64,000 nt of DNA, taken from NCBI RefSeq assembly GCF_014647035.1, contig NZ_BMOK01000004.1, forward strand, positions 124,001 to 188,000, in the 5' to 3' direction. This document shows, piece after piece, positions 17,793-27,078 of the stretch (position 1 is its first letter; the number at the start of each line of letters is the position of its first letter). Position numbers and translations under genes: made by a program. The notes under the pieces are model-generated. The model saw only the letters and a program-made list of their open reading frames with translations. It was not told the origin of the DNA and searched no databases. The DNA is from Sporolactobacillus putidus. Lineage in GTDB: Bacteria; Bacillota; Bacilli; Bacillales; Sporolactobacillaceae.

Positions 17793-19268
17793 ATGCAGCA
17801 GGAATTACAGCAAGAGAGAAAAGTACAGGAAGAGCGCACGTTAAAACGCGGACTCCAATCGCGCCATCTGACGATGATTGCGCTCGGCGGCGCGATTGGA
17901 ACAGGGCTGTTTCTGGCAAGCGGCAACTCGATCTATTCGGCGGGACCGGGCGGAGCACTGCTTGCTTACGGCGTCATCGGCATCATGGTCTATTTCCTGA
18001 TGACCAGCCTCGGCGAGCTCGCCGCGTTCATGCCAACAAGCGGCTCGTTCAGCACCTATGCGGCGAGGTTCGTCGACCCGTCGTTCGGCTTTGCGCTCGG
18101 CTGGAACTACTGGTACAACTGGGCGGTCACGATTGCAAGCGAACTGTCCGCTGCAACAGTGATCATGAAGTTCTGGTTTCCGGACAGCCCGTCCATGCTC
18201 TGGAGCGGCCTGTTTCTGCTCGTTATATTTTTACTGAATGCATTGTCTGTCAAAGGGTATGGTGAGTCGGAATATTGGTTCGCTTTTATCAAAGTCGCGA
18301 CAGTCATTGTTTTTATCATCATCGGCGTCCTGATGATCATCGGGATCATTGGCGGCGGCGTGCCAGGGTTCCACAATTTTACGATCGGCGACGCGCCTTT
18401 CCACGGTGGCTTCCTGGCCGCTTTCGGTGTTTTTCTGGCGGCCGGCTATTCATTTCAGGGTACGGAGCTGCTTGGTGTCAGTGCAGGTGAAAGCACGCAC
18501 CCGGAGAAAAATGTACCGAAAGCGATGAAAACGATATTCTGGCGGATCTTGCTGTTCTATATTTTCGCGATCTTTGTCATCAGCATGATCATTCCTTATA
18601 CAAATCATAACTTGTCGATTACCGACACGGTGATGGTCAGTCCGTTTACACTTGTGTTTCAGAAGGCCGGGCTTGCGGTCGCGGCTTCCGTCATGAACGC
18701 CGTAATTCTGACCGCGGTGCTTTCGGCCGGGAACTCCGGGCTGTACGCCTCGACGCGGATCCTTTATGCGCTCGCGAAAAAGGGCAAAGCACCGAGATTC
18801 CTCGGTTTTGTAACGAAAAACGGCATTCCCATCTGGTCGCTGTTGATTACTGCGGCATTCGGGTTTCTTGCTTTTCTCGCGTCTGGTTTTGGCGACGGCG
18901 TCGTTTACAACTGGCTGCTCAGCGCTTCGGGCATGTGCGGCTTCATTGCCTGGCTCGGCATCGCCGTCAGCCACTGGCGCTTTCGCCGGGCTTATATCGC
19001 TCAGGGGGGAAAACTTGAAAATCTGCCCTATCGCGCCAAATGGTTTCCGTTCGGGCCGCTGTTTGCCTTCGCGGTCTGCATGGTCGTTGTCATTGGGCAG
19101 AGCTTCAGCGCCTTTTCCAGCGGAAAGATCGATTGGGGCAGCCTGATCGCGGCTTACATCGGCATTCCTGTCTTTCTTGCCGTCTGGTTGATTGCCAAAT
19201 GGAAGATGAAGGCGAAACTGATTCCGCTTGAAAAGTGCGATATTTCACGACGGCACTATGCTGAGTAA
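17793..19268 (+). CDS. lysP: Lysine-specific permease, APC/AAT family
   Basis: A 491-residue amino acid:proton symporter with twelve membrane helices. The N-terminal family signature is clear: LQSRHLTMIALGGAIGTGLF, then GPGGALLAYGVIGIMVYFLM and TSLGELAAFMP. It resembles E. coli LysP over its length as I remember it, including GFALGWNYWYNWAVT and SFQGTELLGVSAGE. The L-box riboswitch directly upstream supports lysine as substrate. The ATG follows GGGAGAGAGAA. A terminator follows, so it is monocistronic. Confidence 0.94.
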   Translation: MQQELQQERKVQEERTLKRGLQSRHLTMIALGGAIGTGLFLASGNSIYSAGPGGALLAYGVIGIMVYFLMTSLGELAAFMPTSGSFSTYAARFVDPSFGFALGWNYWYNWAVTIASELSAATVIMKFWFPDSPSMLWSGLFLLVIFLLNALSVKGYGESEYWFAFIKVATVIVFIIIGVLMIIGIIGGGVPGFHNFTIGDAPFHGGFLAAFGVFLAAGYSFQGTELLGVSAGESTHPEKNVPKAMKTIFWRILLFYIFAIFVISMIIPYTNHNLSITDTVMVSPFTLVFQKAGLAVAASVMNAVILTAVLSAGNSGLYASTRILYALAKKGKAPRFLGFVTKNGIPIWSLLITAAFGFLAFLASGFGDGVVYNWLLSASGMCGFIAWLGIAVSHWRFRRAYIAQGGKLENLPYRAKWFPFGPLFAFAVCMVVVIGQSFSAFSSGKIDWGSLIAAYIGIPVFLAVWLIAKWKMKAKLIPLEKCDISRRHYAE

Positions 19269-19308
19269 ACAGGCAAGCGTGATAAAATCCAATAAAACAA
19301 ATGACGAT

Positions 19309-19346
19309 AAAATCGGGATGGACACACCATCCCGATTTACTTTTTG
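19309..19346 (+). terminator. Intrinsic terminator after lysP
   Basis: AAATCGGGATGG pairs with CCATCCCGATTT around ACACA, followed by ACTTTTTG. Confidence 0.9.
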
Positions 19347-19676
19347 AGAGATTCAATCAGGGCGCTGCTCGTTTCCAGTGCCATTAAGGAGAATGAGTGG
19401 GGTGCCGATTCCAGATCATTTTTCAAATGATGAAATGTTTGGGGACTGTTGCATAGGTTTCAGGAAGCGGAATTTGTACCAGCAGCGCATCATCCCGTTG
19501 AATCATTGCCTTCATCATAACTGCGAAGCCCATTTCAGCCCTGACGCAGTGCAGCCTGCGGGATTCCACAGGGCGCAACCTGTGACGTTTGAGCGCTTTC
19601 CATGATAAACTGGACAGAGGAACAGAGAAGAGTGCTCTGCTTTTTTAGTAGGAGAAAACAATAGGAGGAAATGTGA
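19347..19676. other. Gap between lysP and yisL with no recognised element
   Basis: About 330 bp. An open frame at 19378-19605 lacks a ribosome site and has no recognisable sequence. AGGAGAAAACAATAGGAGG just before yisL is that gene's ribosome site. No known RNA was seen. Confidence 0.4.
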
Positions 19677-20006
19677 ATGTTTAACATCTTGCTACATACA
19701 CATAGCGGCATGTGGGGAATCATGGTGCTGCTGTTTATTCTCAGTTTCGCCTTCTATCGGCAGCGCGGATGGAACATGGGCCTGCGGCTCGCCTATCTTG
19801 TGATGCTCGTGACCGGTGTATGGATGCTTGCGCTGAAGGGTTTTCCATGGCTGTTTATTCTAAAAGGGATTCTCGCACTGATCTTGATCGGCATGATGGA
19901 GATGACGCTTGGCAGACGCAGGAGAAAAGAACCCACTTTCTTTATGTGGATCCTGATTATCGTCATTTTGGCTGTTATTCTGCTGATTGGCTATGAGGTT
20001 CTTTAA
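19677..20006 (+). CDS. yisL: YisL/DUF1516 family membrane protein
   Basis: A 109-residue protein with four membrane helices (about 12-28, 38-54, 60-76, 87-108) and a basic loop GRRRRKE between helices 3 and 4. Length, helix pattern and the starting segment LHTHSGMWG match the DUF1516 (YisL) family of Bacillales, whose function is unknown. The ATG follows ATAGGAGGAAATG. It faces the aminotransferase gene, with a long perfect inverted repeat between the two stops. Confidence 0.8.
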   Translation: MFNILLHTHSGMWGIMVLLFILSFAFYRQRGWNMGLRLAYLVMLVTGVWMLALKGFPWLFILKGILALILIGMMEMTLGRRRRKEPTFFMWILIIVILAVILLIGYEVL

Positions 20007-20020
20007 AAAAGGATTGCAGT

Positions 20021-20057
20021 GAACAAGGGCCGGGGAAAGTTTCCCCGGCCCTTGTTC
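20021..20057. terminator. Perfect 37-bp inverted repeat between convergent genes
   Basis: An 18-bp arm starting GAACAAGGGCC repeats inverted around one central base. Its strength suggests a bidirectional transcription stop, but neither side has a T run, so it is not a canonical terminator. Confidence 0.6.
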
Positions 20058-20091
20058 ATAGAATCAAAAGATGCCCGAAGCAGATGGCTGG

Positions 20092-21279
20092 TCATACGCT
20101 CATCGTCTGCAGTACGCCGGATGCCTGAATTCTTCTTGCGGCTTCGCGAAGGCGGTCTTCGGGCTCCAGCAATCCCGCGCGCACAAACAGATCGCCGTGG
20201 CTTCCGAATCCGACTCCCGGCGCCATGGCAACGTGCGCGCGTTCGAGCAGCGCACGGACAAACGTTTCCGATGTATACCCGTCAGGCACCCTGAACCAGC
20301 AGAAAAACGAGCCCTTCGGTGCCTGAACGTTCCAGCCGATCGCGCGCAGGCTTTCGACAAGGACGTTTCGGCGCCGTTCGTAAAGAGCGCACAGATCGCG
20401 GACGGAGTCCTGGGGGCCGAGCAGCGCGGCGGATGCGGCATCCTGAACCGCGCCGAACACGTCGCTGTGGGCCATTTCGTGAAAACGGTTGAGCGCACGG
20501 ATGATCGAGGCGTTGCCGGCAGCAAATCCGAAACGCCAGCCGGCCATATTATACGTCTTGGACATCGTGTAAACTTCAATGCCCTGTTCTTTGGCTCCCG
20601 GCGTTTGCAGGAAACTGCGCGGACGCGTGCCGTCGAATCCGAAGGCGGCGTAAGCGAAGTCATGCACGACAGGCAAGTTGTGCACCCGTGCGAAGGTAAG
20701 CGTGTCGGCGAAAAATTTTTCCGTCGCGATGGCGCCGGTCGGATTGTTCGGATAGTTCAGCATCAGCAGACGGGCCTTCTCCAGAATCTGATCCGGAATC
20801 GTCCGGTAATCCGGCAGGAAGCTGTCTTCGGCGCGTACCGGAATGCCGTATACATCGGCGCGGGCCAGTGACGGGCAGGAAAAATACATCGGGTAGCCGG
20901 GATCCGTCGTGATCATGATATCGCCCGGGTTAAGCAAAACATGGGGAAGTGCGGCGATGGCAATCGTTGCCCCGTCAAAAACCGTGATTTCCGTCTCAGG
21001 ATCAAGGGTCACTCCGTATTCCCGCAAATAGAATGAGGCGATGGCTTCCTTGGCACTCCGTTTGCCTCCGTACGGAGGATAGCCTTGATTCTCCGGAAGC
21101 CGCGAAGCACGGTCGAGCGCGCGGACAATATGATCCGGGGTCGGCTGATCCGGGCTTCCTTTTTCCAAATGAATCAGATCAATTCCTTTATTCTCAAAAA
21201 CGTCGATCATCCGGTCAATCCGGGCAAAATAATTTTCAGGTATGGTCCGGACAAGTTCTGAAGGAATGAAATCAACCAT
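20092..21279 (-). CDS. MtnE-like class I aminotransferase
   Basis: A 395-residue PLP enzyme. Motifs: GSPDQPTPDHIV, DPGYPMYFS, LNYPNNPTGA, HDFAYAAFGFDG, the PLP lysine in EVYTMSKTYNMAGWRFG, and VRAGLLEPEDRL. These closely match B. subtilis MtnE, the glutamine transaminase of the methionine salvage pathway, as remembered. No other salvage genes or SAM riboswitch lie nearby, so a different amino acid cannot be excluded. The ATG at 21279 is chosen because GGAGG lies 11 bp upstream; an in-frame TTG at 21303 lies upstream. Confidence 0.82.
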   Translation of the reverse strand: MVDFIPSELVRTIPENYFARIDRMIDVFENKGIDLIHLEKGSPDQPTPDHIVRALDRASRLPENQGYPPYGGKRSAKEAIASFYLREYGVTLDPETEITVFDGATIAIAALPHVLLNPGDIMITTDPGYPMYFSCPSLARADVYGIPVRAEDSFLPDYRTIPDQILEKARLLMLNYPNNPTGAIATEKFFADTLTFARVHNLPVVHDFAYAAFGFDGTRPRSFLQTPGAKEQGIEVYTMSKTYNMAGWRFGFAAGNASIIRALNRFHEMAHSDVFGAVQDAASAALLGPQDSVRDLCALYERRRNVLVESLRAIGWNVQAPKGSFFCWFRVPDGYTSETFVRALLERAHVAMAPGVGFGSHGDLFVRAGLLEPEDRLREAARRIQASGVLQTMSV

Positions 21280-21632
21280 GAATGAATAAGCCTCCAATTT
21301 CAAGGGTCATTTCTATTACACTATTCCCGGACGGGAGAATCGCAACAGAATCCCGCTGATTGATCAGCCGCTGCGGGCAGTTTTCGGCCGCGGGCAGGAC
21401 TTTATCGGTTGCCACGTACATTTCCCGAACCGCTGAATGACTTCCGGGGGCGGGAAAGAACAATAGACGAGAAAAATCTTACGCATTAATCCGTGCTCTG
21501 TCAATAAGGGGTGCCCGCGGATCCTTGAGAGGCACACCTGCAAACGCGGAGAATAGGATAGAGGGAAACGCCTAATAATCATCAGGCGAAAAGCGTACGC
21601 CCGGGGCAAGGGCGGGCGGAAAGGATGAGACT
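21280..21632. other. Divergent intergenic region between aminotransferase and LysM-GH18 genes
   Basis: About 350 bp. The segment 21480-21620 is rich in possible stems (GGGGTGCCCGCGGATCC, AGAGGCACACCTGC, GCCTAATAATCATCAGGC). It looks like a structured leader, but did not match any riboswitch I could check from memory, including the c-di-AMP type. Confidence 0.35.
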
Positions 21633-22892
21633 ATGTTTGTCTATACAGTGAAAACGGGAGACTCTCTGTATGGCATCGGACAGAAGTTTGCTATATCTGT
21701 TGATACATTAAGAGCGGTGAACGGATTAACGGCAACAAATATTGTCACCGGTCAGGCGTTGCTCGTGACCAGTGATGTTTATGTCGTGCAGCCGGGGGAC
21801 AGTTTCTGGACGATATCGCGTATGGCCTTTGTGCCGCTGAACGCATTGATGCAGGCGAATCCGGGCATTCGCCCGGAGAATCTGAGCCCCGGGATGAAGC
21901 TGAATCTTCCAAAGATTGATAGGCGTCTGGTGACATCTTTCAGCTATACGCAGCTTCGGACGCCTGCCGCCGATCAGGCGCTGATCGAAGGCCACGCGCC
22001 CTATCTGACTTATATTGCTTTATTTGAGACCCATTTCAACTGGAACGGCGATTTAAGTCCGCTGAATGACAGCGCGGCGGTACTGTCGGCCTGGCGCGGA
22101 CGTGTGACGCCGATACTGACGGTGACCAATCTATCCGAATCAGGATTTAATTCCGCACTCGTGCATCGTGTAGTGAATACGCCCGACGTACAGGCGCACC
22201 TGATCGACAATATGATGAATCTGGCGACTTCGCACGGGTATGGCGGAATCAACATTGATTTTGAAGGAGTGCTCGCTGCCGACCGGGAAGCCTTTGTCAC
22301 ATTCCTGCAGGCGCTGAAAGCGAGGACCCAGGCGGCCGGACTCAATCTGAGTATTGCCGTTCCTGCGAAGACGGACGATACGGTTCCTTGGGTGAAAGGT
22401 TATGACTACGAAGCGATCGGTGCGGTTGTCGATCTTGTCTTCATCATGGCCTATGACTGGCATCATGCAGGAAGCGAACCCGGAGCGACGGCACCGATTG
22501 AACTTGTTCGCAGAACGGTTCGTTACGCGGCTTCCCTTATTGACCGCAGCAAGATTATTATGGGCACGCCGTTCTATGGTTATGATTGGGTGATTCCCTA
22601 TTCCGGTCAGACGCCAGGGCAGGCGATCACAAATCAGGCGGCAGTCAATCTCGCGATGAGCGAGCAGGTCCCGATCAATTACTCCGAAGCCGATCAGGCC
22701 GCCTATTTTTACTATACGGATGATAACGGGCAGAATCACGTCGTCTGGTTCGAAGACACACGCAGCCTGTTCAATAAAGCGCAAATTGTTTACAATGCGA
22801 GACTGGGCGGCATCGGCAGCTGGCAGCTGAATTTCGCTATGCCGCAGTATCCATGGGTTTTTACTCACTTTTTTCAAATCAGAAAAGTCTGA
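21633..22892 (+). CDS. LysM-GH18 spore cortex/germination glycosidase (YaaH/SleL-like)
   Basis: A 419-residue protein with two LysM peptidoglycan-binding repeats (about 2-46 and 50-94; YTVKTGDSLYGIG and YVVQPGDSFWTIS) and a glycoside hydrolase 18 barrel. The GH18 catalytic motif DxxDxDxE appears as GGINIDFEG, and FIMAYDWH and FYGYDW line the substrate cleft. There is no signal peptide, as for B. subtilis YaaH and B. cereus SleL, which are spore proteins that degrade cortex fragments. The role as N-acetylglucosaminidase in germination is by family. The ATG follows AAAGGATGAG. Confidence 0.9.
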   Translation: MFVYTVKTGDSLYGIGQKFAISVDTLRAVNGLTATNIVTGQALLVTSDVYVVQPGDSFWTISRMAFVPLNALMQANPGIRPENLSPGMKLNLPKIDRRLVTSFSYTQLRTPAADQALIEGHAPYLTYIALFETHFNWNGDLSPLNDSAAVLSAWRGRVTPILTVTNLSESGFNSALVHRVVNTPDVQAHLIDNMMNLATSHGYGGINIDFEGVLAADREAFVTFLQALKARTQAAGLNLSIAVPAKTDDTVPWVKGYDYEAIGAVVDLVFIMAYDWHHAGSEPGATAPIELVRRTVRYAASLIDRSKIIMGTPFYGYDWVIPYSGQTPGQAITNQAAVNLAMSEQVPINYSEADQAAYFYYTDDNGQNHVVWFEDTRSLFNKAQIVYNARLGGIGSWQLNFAMPQYPWVFTHFFQIRKV

Positions 22893-22994
22893 GGCGAAAG
22901 GCGCGGCTTTCCTTTTTGCGTGAATTCGGCCGTTTTTCATGCTATCGTTAGGAATGGCAGAAAAGTCGAAAAAGCATGGAAGCGAGTGGGATTC

Positions 22995-23864
22995 ATGGGA
23001 GAAAAAGTTGTCGGATTTATCGGAACGGGCGTTATGGGCAGAGGAATGATCCGTAACCTGATGAAGGCCGGTTTTAAGCTTTATGTTTATAACCGGACAA
23101 AGGGCAAGACGGATGAACTTTTGGCCGAAGGGGCGGTCTGGAAGGAAAGTCCGGCCGCGATTGCCGAAGCCGCGGATGTCGTAATCACAATGGTCGGCTA
23201 TCCTAAGGATGTCGAGTCGGTTTATTTCGATAATGGCATACTCGATCATGCCAAACCAGGTACCTATTTGATCGACATGACGACTTCATCGCCTCAGCTG
23301 GCTGAAAAAATCAGCGACGCGGCAAAAGAGAAGGGGCTCCGCTCATTAGACGCACCGGTTTCCGGCGGCGATGTCGGCGCGGAGAACGGCACGCTGTCCA
23401 TCATGATCGGCGGGGAAAAAGAAGATGCCGAAGCGATGGCACCGGTTTTTCAGGCGATGGGGAAGAAGATCGTCTACCAGGGCAAAGCGGGATCGGGTCA
23501 GCACACCAAAATGGCCAACCAGATTGCCATCGCTTCGAATATGATCGGCGTTGCCGAGGCACTTTCCTACGCAAAACATGCGGGGCTGAACACGGATAAA
23601 GTGATGGAAAGTATCGAAACCGGCGCAGCCGGCAGCTGGTCGCTTTCCAATCTCGGGCGACGGATGCTGAAGGGCGATTTTGAACCGGGTTTTTATATCA
23701 AGCACCTGATCAAGGATGAACGGATCGCGCTTGAGTCGGCGAAAAGTATGGGACTCGATACCCCCGGCCTTGCTCTGTCGAAGAAAATTTACGATGAACT
23801 TGCTAAGGCGGGCGAAGAAAACAGCGGTACACAGGCGATCTATAAAAAGTATTGGAAAGAATGA
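22995..23864 (+). CDS. ykwC: NAD(P)-dependent beta-hydroxyacid dehydrogenase (YkwC-like)
   Basis: A 289-residue member of the 3-hydroxyisobutyrate dehydrogenase family. The Rossmann motif VGFIGTGVMGRGM opens the protein, followed by the substrate-binding LDAPVSGGDVGAENGTLSIMIGG, the catalytic lysine region SGQHTKMANQIAIA, and a helical C-terminal half with KDERIAL. It resembles B. subtilis YkwC. The true substrate is unknown. The frame is open upstream to 22920, but the protein fold begins at the ATG at 22995. Confidence 0.87.
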   Translation: MGEKVVGFIGTGVMGRGMIRNLMKAGFKLYVYNRTKGKTDELLAEGAVWKESPAAIAEAADVVITMVGYPKDVESVYFDNGILDHAKPGTYLIDMTTSSPQLAEKISDAAKEKGLRSLDAPVSGGDVGAENGTLSIMIGGEKEDAEAMAPVFQAMGKKIVYQGKAGSGQHTKMANQIAIASNMIGVAEALSYAKHAGLNTDKVMESIETGAAGSWSLSNLGRRMLKGDFEPGFYIKHLIKDERIALESAKSMGLDTPGLALSKKIYDELAKAGEENSGTQAIYKKYWKE

Positions 23865-23950
23865 GCGGAGTTTCCAATAGTGCGGTGCATCAAGTGAAAA
23901 ACTGCCGGTTCTTTTCAGCAGAACCGGGCTTCGCGTTCATGAAGGAGAAA

Positions 23951-23982
23951 AAATGGCCGGACGTTTTGCGCCCGGCTTTTCG
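23951..23982 (+). terminator. Intrinsic terminator after ykwC
   Basis: GCCGGACG / CGCCCGGC around TTTTG and followed by TTTTC. An earlier hairpin, CCGGTTCT / AGAACCGG, lies at about 23908-23930. Confidence 0.7.
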
Positions 23983-23997
23983 TTTGAACTGACATGA

Positions 23998-24026
23998 TTG
24001 TGTCCGCGCGTTTAAAAAGTTATACT
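23998..24026 (+). promoter_or_regulatory. Possible promoter for the 24101 gene
   Basis: TTGTGT and TATACT are 17 bp apart. The -10 is good and the -35 weak. Confidence 0.5.
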
Positions 24027-24100
24027 TTGCTTAGCGTCTTGCTAGGGTGTGTCTTTTCACAGCCAGCTTTTTACTGATCTTGAGTTAAGTATAACTGAGG

Positions 24101-24553
24101 ATGATGAACGTGGTGCCAAAAGATGACTCCGGGCTGACCGGGGAAAAATGGGAAGATTGTCCGAGAAAGCCGATTGCCGTGGCGACGAACCACCCGAACC
24201 CGAACCGGCGTATGGCGCCGCTTTCTTATGAAGGTGTGCCGCTCGGCTCCGCAAAAAAGATGCTGATCGAAGCGATCGTATCCATTTACGGTTCGGAAAT
24301 CGAGGAAGAAGATCAACGGTTTATTTTCGCGTGCTTTCGTACGGCGCTTTTTCATATGCCGCATGCCGGTGTATTTTATTTTGATGAAGAGAAAAAACAG
24401 ATTGTCTGCCGTATCCAGTCACAGAAAGGGTTCGCTGATTTCGGCGTCAACAAGCGCTGGCTGCAGGCTGTCTATGCGCGTTTTATCAAACGGAGCGAGG
24501 CATACAAAAAGACGGGTGCCGCCGCTTCAGATACAGGAGGGGTGCACAGATGA
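24101..24553 (+). CDS. Conserved-looking hypothetical protein, coupled to ywdK
   Basis: A 150-residue soluble protein I do not recognise. The N-terminal third is polar and proline-rich (GEKWEDCPRKPIAVATNHPNPNRRM) and the rest reads as a compact alpha/beta domain (RFIFACFRTALFHMPHAGVFYFDEE, then RIQSQKGFADFGVNKRWLQ). GAGG stands right before two tandem ATG codons, which is too close; GTG at 24110 or 24113 may be the true start. It overlaps the ywdK start by 4 bp, so the two are co-translated. Confidence 0.65.
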   Translation: MMNVVPKDDSGLTGEKWEDCPRKPIAVATNHPNPNRRMAPLSYEGVPLGSAKKMLIEAIVSIYGSEIEEEDQRFIFACFRTALFHMPHAGVFYFDEEKKQIVCRIQSQKGFADFGVNKRWLQAVYARFIKRSEAYKKTGAAASDTGGVHR

Positions 24554-24924
24554 AAATTTTAATTGTCCTTGGATCTCTGCTCGCGTTTCTTTCGGTCTCT
24601 TTCGGTGCTTTCGGGGCTCATGTCCTGAAAGCACGCCTGGGTGATCATTATCTTTCCATCTTTCAGACGGGTGTCCAGTATCAGATGTTTCACAGTCTCG
24701 GACTGATTCTGATCGGCATTCTTGCATTGAGCGTGTTCCGCGGGTCGGCGGGCACGCTGCAGTGGGCCGGATGGCTGATGGTGCTTGGCGTGGTTCTGTT
24801 TTCCGGGAGCCTTTATGCGCTCAGCATCACCCGCATCGATGCGCTTGGGGCGATTACACCGTTCGGCGGCGTGGCATTTCTGATCAGCTGGGTACTGGTG
24901 ATTCTGGCCGCAGTCAAGGGATAA
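24550..24924 (+). CDS. ywdK: DUF423 family membrane protein YwdK
   Basis: A 124-residue protein with four membrane helices. The N-terminal SFGAFGAHVLKARLG and the QYQMFHSLGLI segment are hallmarks of the DUF423 family. Function unknown. The ATG follows ACAGGAGGGGTG. In B. subtilis ywdK precedes ywdL (gerQ) and cwlJ, the same neighbours as here, although here the spore genes are convergent with it. Confidence 0.88.
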   Translation: MKILIVLGSLLAFLSVSFGAFGAHVLKARLGDHYLSIFQTGVQYQMFHSLGLILIGILALSVFRGSAGTLQWAGWLMVLGVVLFSGSLYALSITRIDALGAITPFGGVAFLISWVLVILAAVKG

Positions 24925-25027
24925 CACCTTTCTAGAACACATAAATAGTGAAAAACGGGTCGAAGTAAAGTGTATGAAACAGCTCACTCCGGCTCGTTTT
25001 ATTTTTTATTCCTGTACTGCTGGCCTT

Positions 25028-25567
25028 CTATCTTCCGGTGGAAGGCGGTGCAAAAGGATAGGCGTATTCCAGCGGCTCTGTAAACTCAAAATAATTGACG
25101 AATACCATTGGAATCAAGTAGCGCACCGATGTTTGCCTGTCGACGACGATGACATGGTCGCGGCCAGCTGCTTCGATGGTGCCGGTGAATTTTTTCGCGT
25201 TCCATTCTGTGTTCCCCTCAAATGTTGCGTAAACGGTAGCGGTTTTACCAAGATTGAGCCTCAAAATATTTTCGATATAGGATTGTTCGACGAAAGTCGG
25301 TGCGGCCGCTGAAGGCACTGCCGGAGCTGCCGGAGCCGGAGCGGGTGCCCCCGCAGGTATGGTATAGGACGGGTAAGGATAAGGCAGGGTCTGTGGCGGG
25401 ACGGCGGCACCTGACGGCGTAGCGAACTGCCCGGGAAAAGGGAACGAGGCACTTCCCGCCTGCTGCGGTGTCTGCTGTCTCAAAGTTTCCCAGTTCTGAA
25501 CCTCTCCGTACTCTGGATTGAATGAAGCACCATACGGCCATTTTTCCGGCGGAAATTGATCACTCAT
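25028..25567 (-). CDS. gerQ: Spore coat protein GerQ
   Basis: A 179-residue spore coat protein needed in B. subtilis for coat localisation of the cortex hydrolase CwlJ, and cross-linked by transglutaminase. The N-terminal half is low-complexity (proline-, glutamine- and alanine-rich: PYPYPSYTIPAGAPAPAPAAP). The conserved C-terminal half includes FVEQSYIENILRLNLGKTATVY and TFEGNTEWNAKKFTGTIEAAGRD. It is transcribed just after cwlJ, the arrangement known from B. subtilis. The ATG at 25567 has AAGGAGTG about 9 bp upstream. Confidence 0.93.
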   Translation of the reverse strand: MSDQFPPEKWPYGASFNPEYGEVQNWETLRQQTPQQAGSASFPFPGQFATPSGAAVPPQTLPYPYPSYTIPAGAPAPAPAAPAVPSAAAPTFVEQSYIENILRLNLGKTATVYATFEGNTEWNAKKFTGTIEAAGRDHVIVVDRQTSVRYLIPMVFVNYFEFTEPLEYAYPFAPPSTGR

Positions 25568-25655
25568 GATTCGAATCACTCCTTAAAAATAAGTTAATCG
25601 GCGTATTGCGCTGAAAATCGGGAAATCAGGTTTTCTAAAACGGTTTTCAGCGGGA

Positions 25656-26078
25656 TCAGTAGACCCGCGGACATTCTTGCGGAGTGGGGGCAAAGAAACA
25701 ATGCGCCTTAAAGCGGCCGGTGTTCCATTGGTTGAACCACTGAGCTGGGCACGTGGCCGGAGGCTTGAAAAACCAGAGCGAATTCGTTGCCGGATTGAAG
25801 CGCTCGCCGTTGATGACGCGCTTTGCCAGCCTTTTGTCCTGCGAACGCGCAGCCTGATAGAAATACCCGTGCTGCGTTGCCTCAAATCCGCCGGGACTTT
25901 GAAAGACCATCTGTTGAATACTTGTGATGCCGTTAAAATCGAGACAATTGCCAAGAACTCGGTTGACACCGACATTGCCGACCAGCAGCATGCCGAGCTG
26001 GCCGTCCCCTTCGGCTTCCGCACGCATCAGCCGGGCGAGCAGCGATACATCGCTCGATGTATATTGGATGACAGCCAT
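25656..26078 (-). CDS. cwlJ: Spore cortex-lytic hydrolase CwlJ
   Basis: A 140-residue Hydrolase_2 (SleB/CwlJ) family enzyme that degrades spore cortex during germination. The catalytic-domain signature LLARLMRAEAEGDGQLGMLLVGNVGVNRV contains the conserved glutamate, and FFKPP..CPAQWFNQWNTGRF closes the domain. It lacks a signal peptide, which is normal for CwlJ and separates it from SleB. GGGGGTG precedes the ATG at 26078. It forms a cwlJ-gerQ pair with an 88-bp gap. Confidence 0.94.
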   Translation of the reverse strand: MAVIQYTSSDVSLLARLMRAEAEGDGQLGMLLVGNVGVNRVLGNCLDFNGITSIQQMVFQSPGGFEATQHGYFYQAARSQDKRLAKRVINGERFNPATNSLWFFKPPATCPAQWFNQWNTGRFKAHCFFAPTPQECPRVY

Positions 26079-26245
26079 GGCCGGACACCCCCTTTTATCT
26101 GAAAAATTCAGTTTGTGAACAGATTTCATTGATGTACAGTCAAGCAGGTCAGGGCTGTTTGCCGCATACTTTTAAAGACTATGCGGCTTGGAGAAAATGA
26201 TGACAAAAGCCCGAGAAAGGACGGGTCCGAATATCATGAATGATC

Positions 26246-26280
26246 AAAAACGGCCCACCCCTGGTTCGGGCGGGCCGTTC
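26246..26280 (-). terminator. Intrinsic terminator after hemQ
   Basis: Reading leftward, AACGGCCCGCC pairs with GGTGGGCCGTT, with TTTTTG after it. Confidence 0.88.
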
Positions 26281-26296
26281 GGTACCCTTTGTTGAA

Positions 26297-27043
26297 TTAG
26301 ACGGCGAGCATCTTCATAAATTTTTCCTCATCGAGCAGCGATCCGACATAAAACGGTCCGAATTCGCCGAAACGGGCGCTCGCCTCGTCAAATCGCATTT
26401 CATAGACGATTTTCTTGAACTGAAGTGCATCGTCCGCGAAGAGAGTGACCCCCCATTCCCAGTCGTCGAAACCGACCGAACCGGTGATGATCTGAGTGAT
26501 CTTCCCGGCGTAACGGCGTCCGATCAAGCCGTGGCTTTTCATTAGTTCACGCCGATTTTCCATCGGGAGCATATACCAGTTGTCGCTCTGGTCCCGTTTT
26601 TTGTCCATGGGATAGAAACAAAAATAGCCGGTTTTGGGCAGAACTGGATACAGGCGCGCCCGGACACGCGGGTGAGCGTACGGATCTCCCTCGCCGCTGC
26701 CCAGATAATTGCTCAGTTCGACGACGGAAACATAAGAATAAGCCGGCACCGTCACCTCGGCAAGTTTCGATTTATTGAATGCCGTCTCAAGTTCGTTAAG
26801 CTCGTCCATGGTCGGCCTGAGCGACATGATGACGAAATCGGCCTTCTGACCGAGAATAGAATAGAAGGCGTAGCTTCCTTCGCGGTTTTGTTCGATCAGC
26901 TCCCACTGAGTAAGAAAACTGTTGAATTCCTGAATGGCTTCTTCTTTTTCATGATCCGAAAGGGCTTTCCACAAAGACCAGTCAACGGTCCGGAAATCAT
27001 GCAGGCAGTACCATCCGTCAAGTGTTTCTGCTGCTTCGGCCAC
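26297..27043 (-). CDS. hemQ: Coproheme decarboxylase HemQ
   Basis: Converts coproheme to heme b, the last step of the coproporphyrin-dependent heme pathway of Firmicutes. The 248-residue protein shows the chlorite-dismutase-like fold and the Firmicute HemQ signature [22 protein letters not shown], containing the reactive tyrosine and heme-facing residues, then [25 protein letters not shown]. The GTG at 27043 after AAAGAGGTG gives the usual HemQ length. It diverges from pta, as ywfI and pta are neighbours in B. subtilis. Confidence 0.95.
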   Translation of the reverse strand: MAEAAETLDGWYCLHDFRTVDWSLWKALSDHEKEEAIQEFNSFLTQWELIEQNREGSYAFYSILGQKADFVIMSLRPTMDELNELETAFNKSKLAEVTVPAYSYVSVVELSNYLGSGEGDPYAHPRVRARLYPVLPKTGYFCFYPMDKKRDQSDNWYMLPMENRRELMKSHGLIGRRYAGKITQIITGSVGFDDWEWGVTLFADDALQFKKIVYEMRFDEASARFGEFGPFYVGSLLDEEKFMKMLAV

Positions 27044-27078
27044 TGCAATACACCTCTTTATCTGTTTGTTCTGCAAAT

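Noticed and set aside
20071-20871. A 266-codon plus-strand frame
   Set aside because: It is antisense to the MtnE-like aminotransferase gene, whose motifs are complete.
21470-21620. c-di-AMP (ydaO-type) riboswitch before the LysM-GH18 gene
   Set aside because: Some GGGTGCC and GCACACCTGC pieces look suggestive, but the conserved core of the class could not be lined up.
25583-26023. A 146-codon minus-strand frame
   Set aside because: It is another frame of cwlJ, which has clear family motifs.
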